A DNA stretch of 64,000 nt, taken from contig CM051460.1 of NCBI GenBank assembly GCA_028095005.1, positions 19,453,501-19,517,500 on the forward strand, in the 5' to 3' direction. The stretch comes from Rhynchospora pubera. Lineage: Eukaryota > Streptophyta > Magnoliopsida > Poales > Cyperaceae. The notes under the pieces are model-generated. The model saw nothing but the letters and a program-made list of their open reading frames with translations, did not search any database and was not told the DNA's origin. The translations under genes were made by a program, and so were the position numbers. Positions 12,041 to 24,574 of the stretch are shown piece after piece; the first letter of the stretch is position 1, and each line of letters starts with the position of its first letter.

Positions 12041-12520
12041 ATGTACGCATTTTGTCTTTCTGGTTGGCTGTCAAATTAAATGACACTAACTTATTTTTCT
12101 TTGGGCAATTATTGTACTAAAAATGCCCATTAGTAGTTGGAAGAATAAATCCACCTATGAATGCCACTAATTGAGTGGACGATGGGGCCCAAAAGTTGCA
12201 CCCGCACTCAATTATTGAGCTTCAAAGGAAGCATCCTTCAGGTTATAAAATAGATGGTGTATCACTTGGAAGGACACACATCTCATACCAAGTAATCACC
12301 CTTCTCTTGTATCATTTGTCAGAAATCAATAAAATTTCCTCATTCTCCTCTCAAAACTTTGGAACCAGTATTCATTGGTAATCAGAAGTTTCAAAGTCGA
12401 TCCGATCGCTACTATTCTATTCTGGTATCAGAGCGAGATTTGTTTTCTTAATATTATGGCTTTCTAATTTTCTAATTATTCTGGATAGGCACCTAGGGGG
12501 AGATTATACCAAACTAATAA
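12041..12520 (+). mobile_element. Copia LTR with primer-binding site, truncated (unit 1)
   Basis: TGGTATCAGAGC at 12423-12434 is the initiator-Met-tRNA primer-binding site typical of plant Copia elements. The preceding about 380 bp looks like an LTR: it starts TGTACGC at 12041, exactly where the old spacer copy loses homology, and has a TATA-like GGTTATAAAATAG at about 12240 and an AATCAATAAAAT polyadenylation-like site at about 12326. A purine tract CTAGGGGGAGA follows at about 12493. No gag-pol and no clear second LTR are present, so it is an internally deleted or truncated element. Confidence 0.75.
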
Positions 12521-12987
12521 AATTGTTTAAATTAATCAACCAGAGAACGCCAATTAAAAGTGAAATTTTAAGGAACCAAAAGAATCATCCTGCCATACAG
12601 TACCTAGGATAAAGGAGAAGATCGCGGATAAATACGATGATGTGAGGTTATAACCAAAATAAACTAACTTAAAATTGGCAAAATAAAGGAAGATTAATTA
12701 ATAATTTGGGTACACAGTTTTTGGTACACATAGCAGAAAATTTTATTCAAAGTGGCAAAATCATAAGGGTGACCATATTTTTGGGTGGTAAAAACAGAAT
12801 GTTTAACTTTCGGGTGGCAATCGTTAGATTTCGCAAATTTTAGGTGGCACAGAACAAATTATCCAAAAAAAAAAACTGCTGAATGCGTCCAAATGTAGGG
12901 TCCAGATCCTCTTCGAAAATTCCGATACCGTTGTAGACTTGTAGTCCTGTAGAACTGCAGTGTAAAGCAGTCAACCAAAGTCCAAAT

Positions 12988-13538
12988 ATGATGTTGCCAC
13001 TACTTTCTCTTCTCCGTCTCTCTCCTCTCTTCGCTCTTTGCTCTCTCCACGTTTCCATGGCAACAGACTCCGACCCCCTCCTCTCCTTTCTCCAGCGCGT
13101 CCAATCCGACGCTCTCCGTACGATGGGCCCCACCGACTTCGACCCCAAGCTCTACGTCGACCTCCCTCTCAAGACCAACCTCTCCATCGCCGTGTCCGCT
13201 TTTGATTCCCTCCCTCGCCGATCAGGCACCATACCCATCTCCGAGTTCAACAAATTTCTCAAGGAGTTCTTCGATGAGGCAGGCTCTGATTTGGTGTACG
13301 CCGAGCTAGTGGATTTCAAGCCTGAGCCTGAGGGCTTTTTGGTGAAAGTGGAGAACGAGGAGATGAGAAAGTGGGCTTTGGAGGTGCATGCCATCTGGAA
13401 GAACTTGTCGAGACGGGTTTCTGATAAAATTAAGAAGCGGCCTGAAAGGCATACTTTGCTGTACTTACCAGGTACTGTTATTGTGCCTGGGTCGCGGTTT
13501 CGTGAGGTTTATTACTGGGACTCCTATTGGGTTATCAG
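12988..13538 (+). pseudogene. extra trehalase first exon, copy 2
   Basis: Identical in translation to copies 1, 3 and 4. Donor CAG|GTGAATC is intact after 13538. It is followed by spacer rather than the rest of the gene. Its leader is preceded by the LTR-containing spacer. Like copy 1 it could serve as an alternative first exon for the gene downstream, or be inert. Confidence 0.85.
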
Positions 13539-14268
13539 GTGAATCTAAGACAGTAAATTCCATAACCGAGGAAAATAGTATTGGGTTATCAGGTGAATCT
13601 AAGACTGTTCACATGCTCATTTTTTTTTTTGATGCAACAATATTTTTTTTACAAAATAAAATTTGCCCACACATTAGATGAGCACTCTATTACTGATTTG
13701 AAAAAACAATGGAAATTACTATGTTTGGTTTATATGAGCATAGGAATGGAAGAGAAATATAAAGGGAAGGGATGAGATGGAATAAAAAATAAATTATTTA
13801 ACTTTTACTTGTTTGGATGCTTACTAAAGGAAAAGATTAAAAAAATTTATTCTCTTGTTTGGATGAACCAATTCAATGAAGATAAAATAACCATGATTGA
13901 CCAATATAACCTTGAATCCTTCAGCTCGTTTATTTGTCTGTCATTATTCATCCAAAATGATGACATCCTCTTTCTTTATATCTATTTGCATGTGTACAAA
14001 TATCTAACAAGTTTCAAGCTGCTATACACATATTTTTTAATTTTGAATAGTCATAAACATACATTAAAAATTTAAAACTCATGGGAAATCTTGCATGAGA
14101 TTTACCACCTGACTCTATATCAATACGAAATTAGGGTTCAAAATGTAACGAATAAAATCATCAATAGATTCTGGGAATAAATAAACAAATTAAATAGATT
14201 TTGACCCAATAGAGATAAATTAAATTAAAATTATCCACCTACTAATTAGGTCAGGACAAGTCTAAACT

Positions 14269-14448
14269 CAGTGGCGGATTTAGAAAAAATATTTAGGTGG
14301 GTCTGACAACCTCTGTTTAAGTCTTCAGCCCCACTTTTGAGTGCTCTAATGGCAGAAAAAATTAGCTGGAGCTAAAGGGGGCTCCAAGGGCTCGACGGCG
14401 TGAGGTGGGGCTCTAGCCCCACCCGCCCCGGTGGTAGATCCGGCCCTG
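14269..14448. mobile_element. hAT MITE, 180 bp (unit 2)
   Basis: Copy of the element at 10733-10912 carried along by the tandem duplication, with the same TCTAAACT duplication on both sides. Confidence 0.92.
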
Positions 14449-15576
14449 TCTAAACTCAATATACAAGACAGTAAGTACTAACAAAAAAATCCTGTAGATA
14501 ATCGCAACAAATCTAAACAAAAAATATAAACAATTCAATTGATCAAAATAATATTTCTTTTGATTAACTCGAGAAAGCAGAAAATTAATAGATTAACTCA
14601 ATTAGCAATTAGAAAAATGAAAAGTTAGTCTGAAAGAGTTTTCTTTTTCGCTAATAACACATCAGATTGAGTTTGCAAACTCACAAAATAATCCTCCGTG
14701 CCTCTCCTCCTTTATCAATTAACTTAATTCATAATCCTACATTATTCAGATTTTCCACAATCCTATTATGTTAAGGGCAAATTGTTCTCTTGCAGACCAT
14801 TCAATCTAATAAAACGTAGACACCACAAAGAATCAGCATCTTCTGAGAGCAGACCTTTTATTCGAATCGTCTGATCTTATCTTGACGGTTAAGATTAATG
14901 AGCTGCACGAATCTCGATATTAATCACGGAACATTCGTCATTGATCAGAAAGTTTGGATCAAAAGTATGCCCTCAGTCTGTAGAGGATATGGATTCACAC
15001 TACAAAAGGAAAAGAAAAGAAAAAAAAATTTAGCACAAGGAAGATCCTTGATAGCGATCTTTGAAATTGACCTGAGGAAAACAAAAGGGAAGCAAACTCA
15101 ATGGCAATATTTATATGAGAAATTTGAGAAATGTGTTGGCGAGATACATCGAACTAGGGACGGTCATAATAGCCCGATACCTATCTTCTTGGCTGCACCT
15201 ATTCAGACGTGGAGCTTGACTTGGATGTAATAGGCAAGTATAAGACACCTTGTAGGCACCTTCCTCCTTCCTCTCTCTATCCCCTCTCTCAATTTTGCTC
15301 TCAGTCTTAACCTCCATGATAGGCATCACCTCAAACCTCATGCACTTACACCCGCAAGATTTAATGACTATGTTAAGGACACCTGCAAGTAAGGTAATGG
15401 CGTTCTCTGGTGAGACACGGGCACCTACAGAATTTTGGATGAGCATGTTAAGACGCCTGCAAGCACCACCATGACATCGAACTAAATCAAATTAAATCAC
15501 AAGGGTATCGTCGCCAAAGGAAAAAGGTCATTTTCTTTTCCTCCGTCACACTCCGATTTGGAGAAAATTTTTTTAT

Positions 15577-16056
15577 ATGTACGCATTTTGTCTTTCTGGT
15601 TGGCTGTCAAATTAAATGACACTAACTTATTTTTCTTTGGGCAATTATTGTACTAAAAATGCCCATTAGTAGTTGGAAGAATAAATCCACCTATGAATGC
15701 CACTAATTGAGTGGACGATGGGGCCCAAAAGTTGCACCCGCACTCAATTATTGAGCTTCAAAGGAAGCATCCTTCAGGTTATAAAATAGATGGTGTATCA
15801 CTTGGAAGGACACACATCTCATACCAAGTAATCACCCTTCTCTTGTATCATTTGTCAGAAATCAATAAAATTTCCTCATTCTCCTCTCAAAACTTTGGAA
15901 CCAGTATTCATTGGTAATCAGAAGTTTCAAAGTCGATCCGATCGCTACTATTCTATTCTGGTATCAGAGCGAGATTTGTTTTCTTAATATTATGGCTTTC
16001 TAATTTTCTAATTATTCTGGATAGGCACCTAGGGGGAGATTATACCAAACTAATAA
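15577..16056 (+). mobile_element. Copia LTR with primer-binding site, truncated (unit 2)
   Basis: Unit-2 copy of the LTR piece. The primer-binding site TGGTATCAGAGC is at 15959-15970. Confidence 0.75.
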
Positions 16057-16523
16057 AATTGTTTAAATTAATCAACCAGAGAACGCCAATTAAAAGTGAA
16101 ATTTTAAGGAACCAAAAGAATCATCCTGCCATACAGTACCTAGGATAAAGGAGAAGATCGCGGATAAATACGATGATGTGAGGTTATAACCAAAATAAAC
16201 TAACTTAAAATTGGCAAAATAAAGGAAGATTAATTAATAATTTGGGTACACAGTTTTTGGTACACATAGCAGAAAATTTTATTCAAAGTGGCAAAATCAT
16301 AAGGGTGACCATATTTTTGGGTGGTAAAAACAGAATGTTTAACTTTCGGGTGGCAATCGTTAGATTTCGCAAATTTTAGGTGGCACAGAACAAATTATCC
16401 AAAAAAAAAAACTGCTGAATGCGTCCAAATGTAGGGTCCAGATCCTCTTCGAAAATTCCGATACCGTTGTAGACTTGTAGTCCTGTAGAACTGCAGTGTA
16501 AAGCAGTCAACCAAAGTCCAAAT

Positions 16524-17074
16524 ATGATGTTGCCACTACTTTCTCTTCTCCGTCTCTCTCCTCTCTTCGCTCTTTGCTCTCTCCACGTTTCCATGGCAAC
16601 AGACTCCGACCCCCTCCTCTCCTTTCTCCAGCGCGTCCAATCCGACGCTCTCCGTACGATGGGCCCCACCGACTTCGACCCCAAGCTCTACGTCGACCTC
16701 CCTCTCAAGACCAACCTCTCCATCGCCGTGTCCGCTTTTGATTCCCTCCCTCGCCGATCAGGCACCATACCCATCTCCGAGTTCAACAAATTTCTCAAGG
16801 AGTTCTTCGATGAGGCAGGCTCTGATTTGGTGTACGCCGAGCTAGTGGATTTCAAGCCTGAGCCTGAGGGCTTTTTGGTGAAAGTGGAGAACGAGGAGAT
16901 GAGAAAGTGGGCTTTGGAGGTGCATGCCATCTGGAAGAACTTGTCGAGACGGGTTTCTGATAAAATTAAGAAGCGGCCTGAAAGGCATACTTTGCTGTAC
17001 TTACCAGGTACTGTTATTGTGCCTGGGTCGCGGTTTCGTGAGGTTTATTACTGGGACTCCTATTGGGTTATCAG
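16524..17074 (+). pseudogene. extra trehalase first exon, copy 3
   Basis: Identical in translation to the other copies, with an intact donor after 17074. It is followed by the third spacer. It lies 4.2 kb upstream of exon 2 of the complete gene, so it is the nearest spare first exon. Confidence 0.85.
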
Positions 17075-17804
17075 GTGAATCTAAGACAGTAAATTCCATA
17101 ACCGAGGAAAATAGTATTGGGTTATCAGGTGAATCTAAGACTGTTCACATGCTCATTTTTTTTTTTGATGCAACAATATTTTTTTTACAAAATAAAATTT
17201 GCCCACACATTAGATGAGCACTCTATTACTGATTTGAAAAAACAATGGAAATTACTATGTTTGGTTTATATGAGCATAGGAATGGAAGAGAAATATAAAG
17301 GGAAGGGATGAGATGGAATAAAAAATAAATTATTTAACTTTTACTTGTTTGGATGCTTACTAAAGGAAAAGATTAAAAAAATTTATTCTCTTGTTTGGAT
17401 GAACCAATTCAATGAAGATAAAATAACCATGATTGACCAATATAACCTTGAATCCTTCAGCTCGTTTATTTGTCTGTCATTATTCATCCAAAATGATGAC
17501 ATCCTCTTTCTTTATATCTATTTGCATGTGTACAAATATCTAACAAGTTTCAAGCTGCTATACACATATTTTTTAATTTTGAATAGTCATAAACATACAT
17601 TAAAAATTTAAAACTCATGGGAAATCTTGCATGAGATTTACCACCTGACTCTATATCAATACGAAATTAGGGTTCAAAATGTAACGAATAAAATCATCAA
17701 TAGATTCTGGGAATAAATAAACAAATTAAATAGATTTTGACCCAATAGAGATAAATTAAATTAAAATTATCCACCTACTAATTAGGTCAGGACAAGTCTA
17801 AACT

Positions 17805-17984
17805 CAGTGGCGGATTTAGAAAAAATATTTAGGTGGGTCTGACAACCTCTGTTTAAGTCTTCAGCCCCACTTTTGAGTGCTCTAATGGCAGAAAAAATTA
17901 GCTGGAGCTAAAGGGGGCTCCAAGGGCTCGACGGCGTGAGGTGGGGCTCTAGCCCCACCCGCCCCGGTGGTAGATCCGGCCCTG
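17805..17984. mobile_element. hAT MITE, 180 bp (unit 3)
   Basis: Third array copy of the 10733-10912 element, with TCTAAACT on both sides. Confidence 0.92.
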
Positions 17985-19112
17985 TCTAAACTCAATATAC
18001 AAGACAGTAAGTACTAACAAAAAAATCCTGTAGATAATCGCAACAAATCTAAACAAAAAATATAAACAATTCAATTGATCAAAATAATATTTCTTTTGAT
18101 TAACTCGAGAAAGCAGAAAATTAATAGATTAACTCAATTAGCAATTAGAAAAATGAAAAGTTAGTCTGAAAGAGTTTTCTTTTTCGCTAATAACACATCA
18201 GATTGAGTTTGCAAACTCACAAAATAATCCTCCGTGCCTCTCCTCCTTTATCAATTAACTTAATTCATAATCCTACATTATTCAGATTTTCCACAATCCT
18301 ATTATGTTAAGGGCAAATTGTTCTCTTACCGACCATTCAATCTAATAAAACGTAGACACCACAAAGGATCAGCATCTTCTGAGAGCAGACCTTTTATTCG
18401 AATCGTCTGATCTTATCTTGACGGTTAAGATTAATGAGCTGCACGAATCTCGATATTAATCACGGAACATTCGTCATTGATCAGAAAGTTTGGATCAAAA
18501 GTATGCCCTCGGTCTGTAGAGGATATGGATTCACACTACAAAAGGAAAAGAAAAGAAAAAAAAATTTAGCACAAGGAAGATCCTTGATAGCGATCTTTGA
18601 AATTGACCTGAGGAAAACAAAAGGGAAGCAAACTCAATGGCAATATTTATATGAGAAATTTGAGAAATGTGTTGGCGAGATACATCGAACTAGGGACGGT
18701 CATAATAGCCCGATACCTATCTTCTTGGCTGCACCTATTCAGACGTGGAGCTTGACTTGGATGTAATAGGCAAGTATAAGACACCTTGTAGGCACCTTCC
18801 TCCTTCCTCTCTCTATCCCCTCTCTCAATTTTGCTCTCAGTCTTAACCTCCATGATAGGCATCACCTCAAACCTCATGCACTTACACCCGCAAGATTTAA
18901 TGACTATGTTAAGGACACCTGCAAGTAAGGTAATGGCGTTCTCTGGTGAGACACGGGCACCTACAGAATTTTGGATGAGCATGTTAAGACGCCTGCAAGC
19001 ACCACCATGACATCGAACTAAATCAAATTAAATCACAAGGGTATCGTCGCCAAAGGAAAAAGGTCATTTTCTTTTCCTCCGTCACACTCCGATTTGGAGA
19101 AAATTTTTTTAT

Positions 19113-19592
19113 ATGTACGCATTTTGTCTTTCTGGTTGGCTGTCAAATTAAATGACACTAACTTATTTTTCTTTGGGCAATTATTGTACTAAAAATGCCC
19201 ATTAGTAGTTGGAAGAATAAATCCACCTATGAATGCCACTAATTGAGTGGACGATGGGGCCCAAAAGTTGCACCCGCACTCAATTATTGAGCTTCAAAGG
19301 AAGCATCCTTCAGGTTATAAAATAGATGGTGTATCACTTGGAAGGACACACATCTCATACCAAGTAATCACCCTTCTCTTGTATCATTTGTCAGAAATCA
19401 ATAAAATTTCCTCATTCTCCTCTCAAAACTTTGGAACCAGTATTCATTGGTAATCAGAAGTTTCAAAGTCGATCCGATCGCTACTATTCTATTCTGGTAT
19501 CAGAGCGAGATTTGTTTTCTTAATATTATGGCTTTCTAATTTTCTAATTATTCTGGATAGGCACCTAGGGGGAGATTATACCAAACTAATAA
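19113..19592 (+). mobile_element. Copia LTR with primer-binding site, truncated (unit 3)
   Basis: Unit-3 copy; primer-binding site at 19495-19506. It lies about 470-950 bp upstream of the start codon of the complete trehalase gene and carries a TATA-like box on the same strand, so it may influence transcription. Confidence 0.72.
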
Positions 19593-20059
19593 AATTGTTT
19601 AAATTAATCAACCAGAGAACGCCAATTAAAAGTGAAATTTTAAGGAACCAAAAGAATCATCCTGCCATACAGTACCTAGGATAAAGGAGAAGATCGCGGA
19701 TAAATACGATGATGTGAGGTTATAACCAAAATAAACTAACTTAAAATTGGCAAAATAAAGGAAGATTAATTAATAATTTGGGTACACAGTTTTTGGTACA
19801 CATAGCAGAAAATTTTATTCAAAGTGGCAAAATCATAAGGGTGACCATATTTTTGGATGGTAAAAACAGAATGTTTAACTTTCGGGTGGCAATCGTTAGA
19901 TTTCGCAAATTTTAGGTGGCACAGAACAAATTATCCAAAAAAAAAAACTGCTGAATGCGTCCAAATGTAGGGTCCAGATCCTCTTCGAAAATTCCGATAC
20001 CGTTGTAGACTTGTAGTCCTGTAGAACTGCAGTGTAAAGCAGTCAACCAAAGTCCAAAT

Positions 20060-23000
20060 ATGATGTTGCCACTACTTTCTCTTCTCCGTCTCTCTCCTCT
20101 CTTCGCTCTTTGCTCTCTCCACGTTTCCATGGCAACAGACTCCGACCCCCTCCTCTCCTTTCTCCAGCGCGTCCAATCCGACGCTCTCCGTACGATGGGC
20201 CCCACCGACTTCGACCCCAAGCTCTACGTCGACCTCCCTCTCAAGACCAACCTCTCCATCGCCGTGTCCGCTTTTGATTCCCTCCCTCGCCGATCAGGCA
20301 CCATACCCATCTCCGAGTTCAACAAATTTCTCAAGGAGTTCTTCGATGAGGCAGGCTCTGATTTGGTGTACGCCGAGCTAGTGGATTTCAAGCCTGAGCC
20401 TGAGGGCTTTTTGGTGAAAGTGGAGAACGAGGAGATGAGAAAGTGGGCTTTGGAGGTGCATGCCATCTGGAAGAACTTGTCGAGACGGGTTTCTGATAAA
20501 ATTAAGAAGCGGCCTGAAAGGCATACTTTGCTGTACTTACCAGGTACTGTTATTGTGCCTGGGTCGCGGTTTCGTGAGGTTTATTACTGGGACTCCTATT
20601 GGGTTATCAGGTGAATCTAAGACAGTAAATTCCATAACCGAGGAAAATAGTATTGGGTTATCAGGTGAATCTAAGACAGTAAATTCCATAACCGAGGAAA
20701 ATAGTAGTTGTGATATTTACCCAATTAAAAGTTTAAAACTCTATGCTTATTCTTTGTACAGCTATTGGTTCTATACTTATTATATTAATTTTATAATGTT
20801 AAGAGGTTTGTACTTGTATCAGAATAGTTGTTTGAAGAGGTTCAGTTCCAAGGATTTATATCAGAAGTTTTGTTTCAGACCGAAAATGTATCCTAAAAAA
20901 GCTAGAAATTGTGAGTATAGTGTAAATACATGTTGCTAGTACTGAAATTTATATGGTAAGATTTAAGGCTGCTGAACTGATTTGTTTCTACTTACACTGG
21001 TAAAGTGTGCTCAAGTTGACCAAACAATCAACAAAACCAGTTGGAGTCCTTCAAGCAATTACAAAACAAAGAAACATGAATGCAACACAAAGCACTATGT
21101 ACTGGTACTCTGTTATAGTTGTTGACTCTGCAGTACCCTTGTATAGCTTCTTCTGCTTCTTCCTCATCTTACGAGCAGGAACATGCAAGTAATGTTTTTC
21201 CAAATGTCGATTTTTTTAAATATTGTAAGATTGATCATTTAACCTATTACTCTATTGTAGGGGCTTGTTGGCAAGCAAAATGTATGATACAGCAAAGGGA
21301 ATAGTGTTTAACCTCATCTCTTTAATTGAAACCTACGGGCATGTACTGAATGGCGCAAGAACCTACTATACTAACAGGAGGTGATTGTTATTTCAACAGA
21401 CAGGACATCGATGCTATTTCAAAATATGTAGTTCATTTTTTTCTCCTCTTTTGCAATACTAACTAATAATTTCCTGTAGCCAACCTCCTCTACTAAGTTC
21501 TATGGTTAGGGATATATATATGAGAACTGGCGATGCAGAGCTACTTAAAAGGACACTTCCTCCCTTGCTGAAAGAGCACAGCTTTTGGGTCTCAGGTTCT
21601 TTAATTATATCTTATCTGGTTGAGTTATCTAGCTTACTTGACGTGTACTTTTATCTGAAGATTACATGCAGATATACATCAAGTGACAATTCAAGACCAA
21701 AGAGGTCACAAGCATTGCTTGAGCCGGTACCAAGCCAGGTGGTACCAACCTCGGCCAGAAAGCGCAACTGTTGTAAATGCCTCTATCCCCTAGAAGAACA
21801 AGATATATTTATATGAATAACTTGCAATATATGTAACCTTCAAAAAACAATAACTACTTACTCTTGCAAAATGACAAGCTCTCACATTTTCCCAATTAGA
21901 ATGCTTTTTTTTTTTTCTTTTGCCTGCTACTCTCATGTAGTCATGTTTAATAGATGGACAAATTTGAGAGCTCATGAATTTGGATGGGTAAATTGCTATG
22001 CTAATATTTATTTTTTATTTTTGAACGTGGGATATGTAGTTTTTGTCTCACAGAGGGTTATATCTAATCAGACCTGAAAAAAAGGAACAAAACAAATAAC
22101 TATATTGCAACATAATACCGAGCAATGGTGGGATTGACCAAATTTCATCATTACAAATGAGACTGCCTACATCCTGCTTCATCTATAAGTTTGTCAATTG
22201 AGATAAAATTGACAGGTTAACCAGACCAGCTCACTAGAAGTACCAAAATAACTCTTGTTATGTACTAATACATACCAGCACCTGACCTGACTGCACCAGT
22301 ACTAATATCCAAACTGTTACACCAGTTGGATAGCCCCGTTTTTCCTGACAACACCAGTCTATAGTGAATGGCATTTATTGTACCAAAATTAAGGAACGAT
22401 ACCCAAAGAACTAAGCCACCGTAAATTGCATTCTTGTGTAATAGGATGAGGAGTTGAGCCTCAAGCTAACCCCTTCCGAGAAGGATGCATTTTACCATGA
22501 GCTTGCATCAGCCGCTGAATCTGGTTGGGATTTCAGTTCTCGCTGGATGAGGTTCTAAACTTTACCAAAATATTGAATATTCATCAGGGTTACCTTAGTG
22601 TACCGCTCTGAGTTAAGCTATTGTAAAAATGTTATGCAACTGAAATACAAACGGTTCAAATCTTTCTTTTTTCTAATTTATGTTGTAAAACCCATCTTTG
22701 CGTAGGAATTCATCTGATTTGACAACAACGGCAACTACTTCAATCATTCCTGTTGATCTAAACACATTCATATACAAGGTATATTTTGAAATTTTTTGAA
22801 TGATAACAAAACTAGTGTCTAGCAACTTGTACCCGGTGATACATAGTTACACACGGTGGTTTTCTATTGCTCCACTTATGGAGAGAAAATAGTAATAACA
22901 ATAGTGGGTGTTCTTTATCTAGTGCAGCTGGAGCTTGACATATCTACATTCACAAAAATCACTGGAGATAATTCAACATCACAGAAGTTCATTGAATCTG

Positions 23001-24555
23001 CTAAATCTAGAAAAGTAGCAATTAGATCCCTTTTATGGAATCCTAATCTGGGTCAATGGTTCGATTATTGGCTTGACAAGCACGATGCCCATCAGGTTTT
23101 GTTTGTGTTGCATTATCTTTCCATATTTTCTACTAGTGGAGGATTGTATTCCGAGATATTGCTACATACGAGACATTTATTACTTGTTTCTTATAAGATC
23201 TGTTTGCCAATGAGGCATTCTGTTGGATAACTTGCTGTGCCTGTATGATTCTGGTACAATCTGACTGGTGGATTGAGCCATGAGAGAACAATTACTTTAA
23301 ATCAACATTCTATTGTTTGATACTTAGCTTTAGAATCTTTTACTATCTCATTCTGATAGGGTGTTTATTACTGGAATCCGGGCTCGCAGAATTGCAAAAT
23401 TTTTGCATCTAATTTTGTGCCTCTGTGGCTTCTGTCACAGTATCCAGGTTAGCCCTCAGATCATATTATTATTTGAAAGACAACTAGATTATCAATTCTT
23501 TTAGCAGCATTAGATGAGGCGTACTTGGTATTCAGGATATATTGCTCACTTTAAGCTGCCTAAATTTTTTCTGTGTTCTAATTAAAACCGTTTTCTTTAT
23601 AGACTCAGACCAATTGATAGAAGAGTTTGATGAAGATCTGACGAGCTTAAGGAAATCAGGATTAATTCGTGACTACGGGATTGCTACTTCCCTGTCAAAT
23701 ACTGGACAGCAGTGGTTAGTCATTCCACCAATCTGAAAATAAAAAGATTTTTAAAACTGATATAGAAATGCTAACTTATTTTCTCCAGGGATTTTCCAAA
23801 TGGATGGGCCCCCCTACAGCACATGATAGTTGACGGTTTGGCCAATGCTCGTTCAAAGGAAGCAAGATCTTTGGCAGAGGGTATAGCCATAAATTGGATT
23901 AAAACAAATTTTGCTGCTTATAAGAAGACAGGTTCAATGCATGAGAAGTGCAATGTGGAAACCTGCGGAGAATTTGGGGGTGGGGGCGAGTATATACCCC
24001 AGGTGAGTGCAAAATTCCTTGTGCTGCTGCTGCACCAATAAGGGTCTTGATGGGTCAGGTTGACATTCATTTTATAAGAAAAATGATGGGCCAGCTCCAA
24101 CCCAACCTGCAAGCAGATCAACAAAAAATGATCACAAAGTTAGTGTTTCACTAGGCTATGAAGACGGTAATGGGGCTGGTTGGGATGCCAACAATGTAAT
24201 TTACAAACAACTGAGCAATTGCTAATTGGATCCCTAAACTGCCATCATGGCAAGAAATACTAATATGCAAATATAACCAATCAGGCAGTCCTTGACCTTG
24301 TTCATTTGGGTCCAGCTTTAAACTTAAGCAGTTACTGTTGTTCTGTACTTTTTCAATAAGCACCAAATAATTGATCCAAGGGTGGTATATCAGTGCTGGT
24401 GCTGTGTGCAATTCTGGATATGCTTTCTGTTGCTTAGTTGCTAAACACTTAAAAAAATAATTTTGGTGCAGACTGGTTTTGGTTGGTCGAATGGTGTGGT
24501 CTTGGCATTATTAGAAGAGTTTGGATGGCCTCGTGATAGAGATGTCTCCTGTTAA
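20060..24555 (+). CDS. TRE1: trehalase (glycoside hydrolase family 37)
   Basis: Hydrolyses alpha,alpha-trehalose to two glucose; plant members act at the cell surface/apoplast. Eleven exons with GT-AG introns and consistent phases: 20060-20610, 21261-21380, 21480-21595, 21672-21772, 22445-22551, 22706-22778, 22928-23095, 23360-23447, 23603-23714, 23789-24002, 24472-24555. This gives 577 residues, normal for plant trehalase. The N-terminus is a hydrophobic signal peptide/anchor (residues 1 to about 24; two adjacent Met codons start the frame). Motifs: signature 1 PGSRFREVYYWDSYW (167-181); ESGWDFSSRW (321-330), whose D325 matches the family's catalytic acid; signature 2 QWDFPNGWAPLQ (478-489); GGGGEY (542-547) after E531, the probable base. 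No frameshift or stop is seen. Oddities: exon 1 is the last of four tandem copies, the first donor is duplicated 54 bp on, and a MITE follows the stop. Exon boundaries are predicted from sequence only. Confidence 0.95.
20598..20705 (+). repeat. 54-bp tandem duplication with two splice donors
   Basis: Units 20598-20651 and 20652-20705 are identical and each contains the last 13 bases of exon 1 plus the donor. Donor sites therefore sit at 20610/20611 and 20664/20665. Use of the second would add 54 nt with an immediate in-frame TGA; the first restores the conserved protein. Confidence 0.93.
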
Positions 24556-24574
24556 AGCTGAATTGCAGTATTAG

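Larger units (their letters stand above)
9330..20677 (+). repeat. tandem array: 3 x 3,536-bp unit + 740-bp partial, each with trehalase exon 1
   Basis: Identical features recur at an exact spacing of 3,536 bp: first-exon starts at 9452, 12988, 16524 and 20060. Units are about 9330-12865, 12866-16401 and 16402-19937, and the partial copy is 19938-20677. The left edge of homology is the poly-A tract at 9327-9339. The right edge is at AAGAC (20677), after which the last copy continues into the native intron while copies 1-3 switch to spacer (TGTTCACATG). Each unit consists of a leader plus exon 1 plus 5' intron (740 bp), block X with a hAT MITE, a Copia LTR with primer-binding site, and about 430 bp of other sequence. 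Copies differ at only a few sites (for example 11295/14831, 11399/14935, 11439/14975, and 18328-18330), so amplification is recent. Confidence 0.95.

Noticed and set aside
9330..20677. Pure assembly duplication of one trehalase exon
   Set aside because: Units carry private and shared base differences and the last copy has a distinct right junction. An artefact is still possible but is not the simplest reading.
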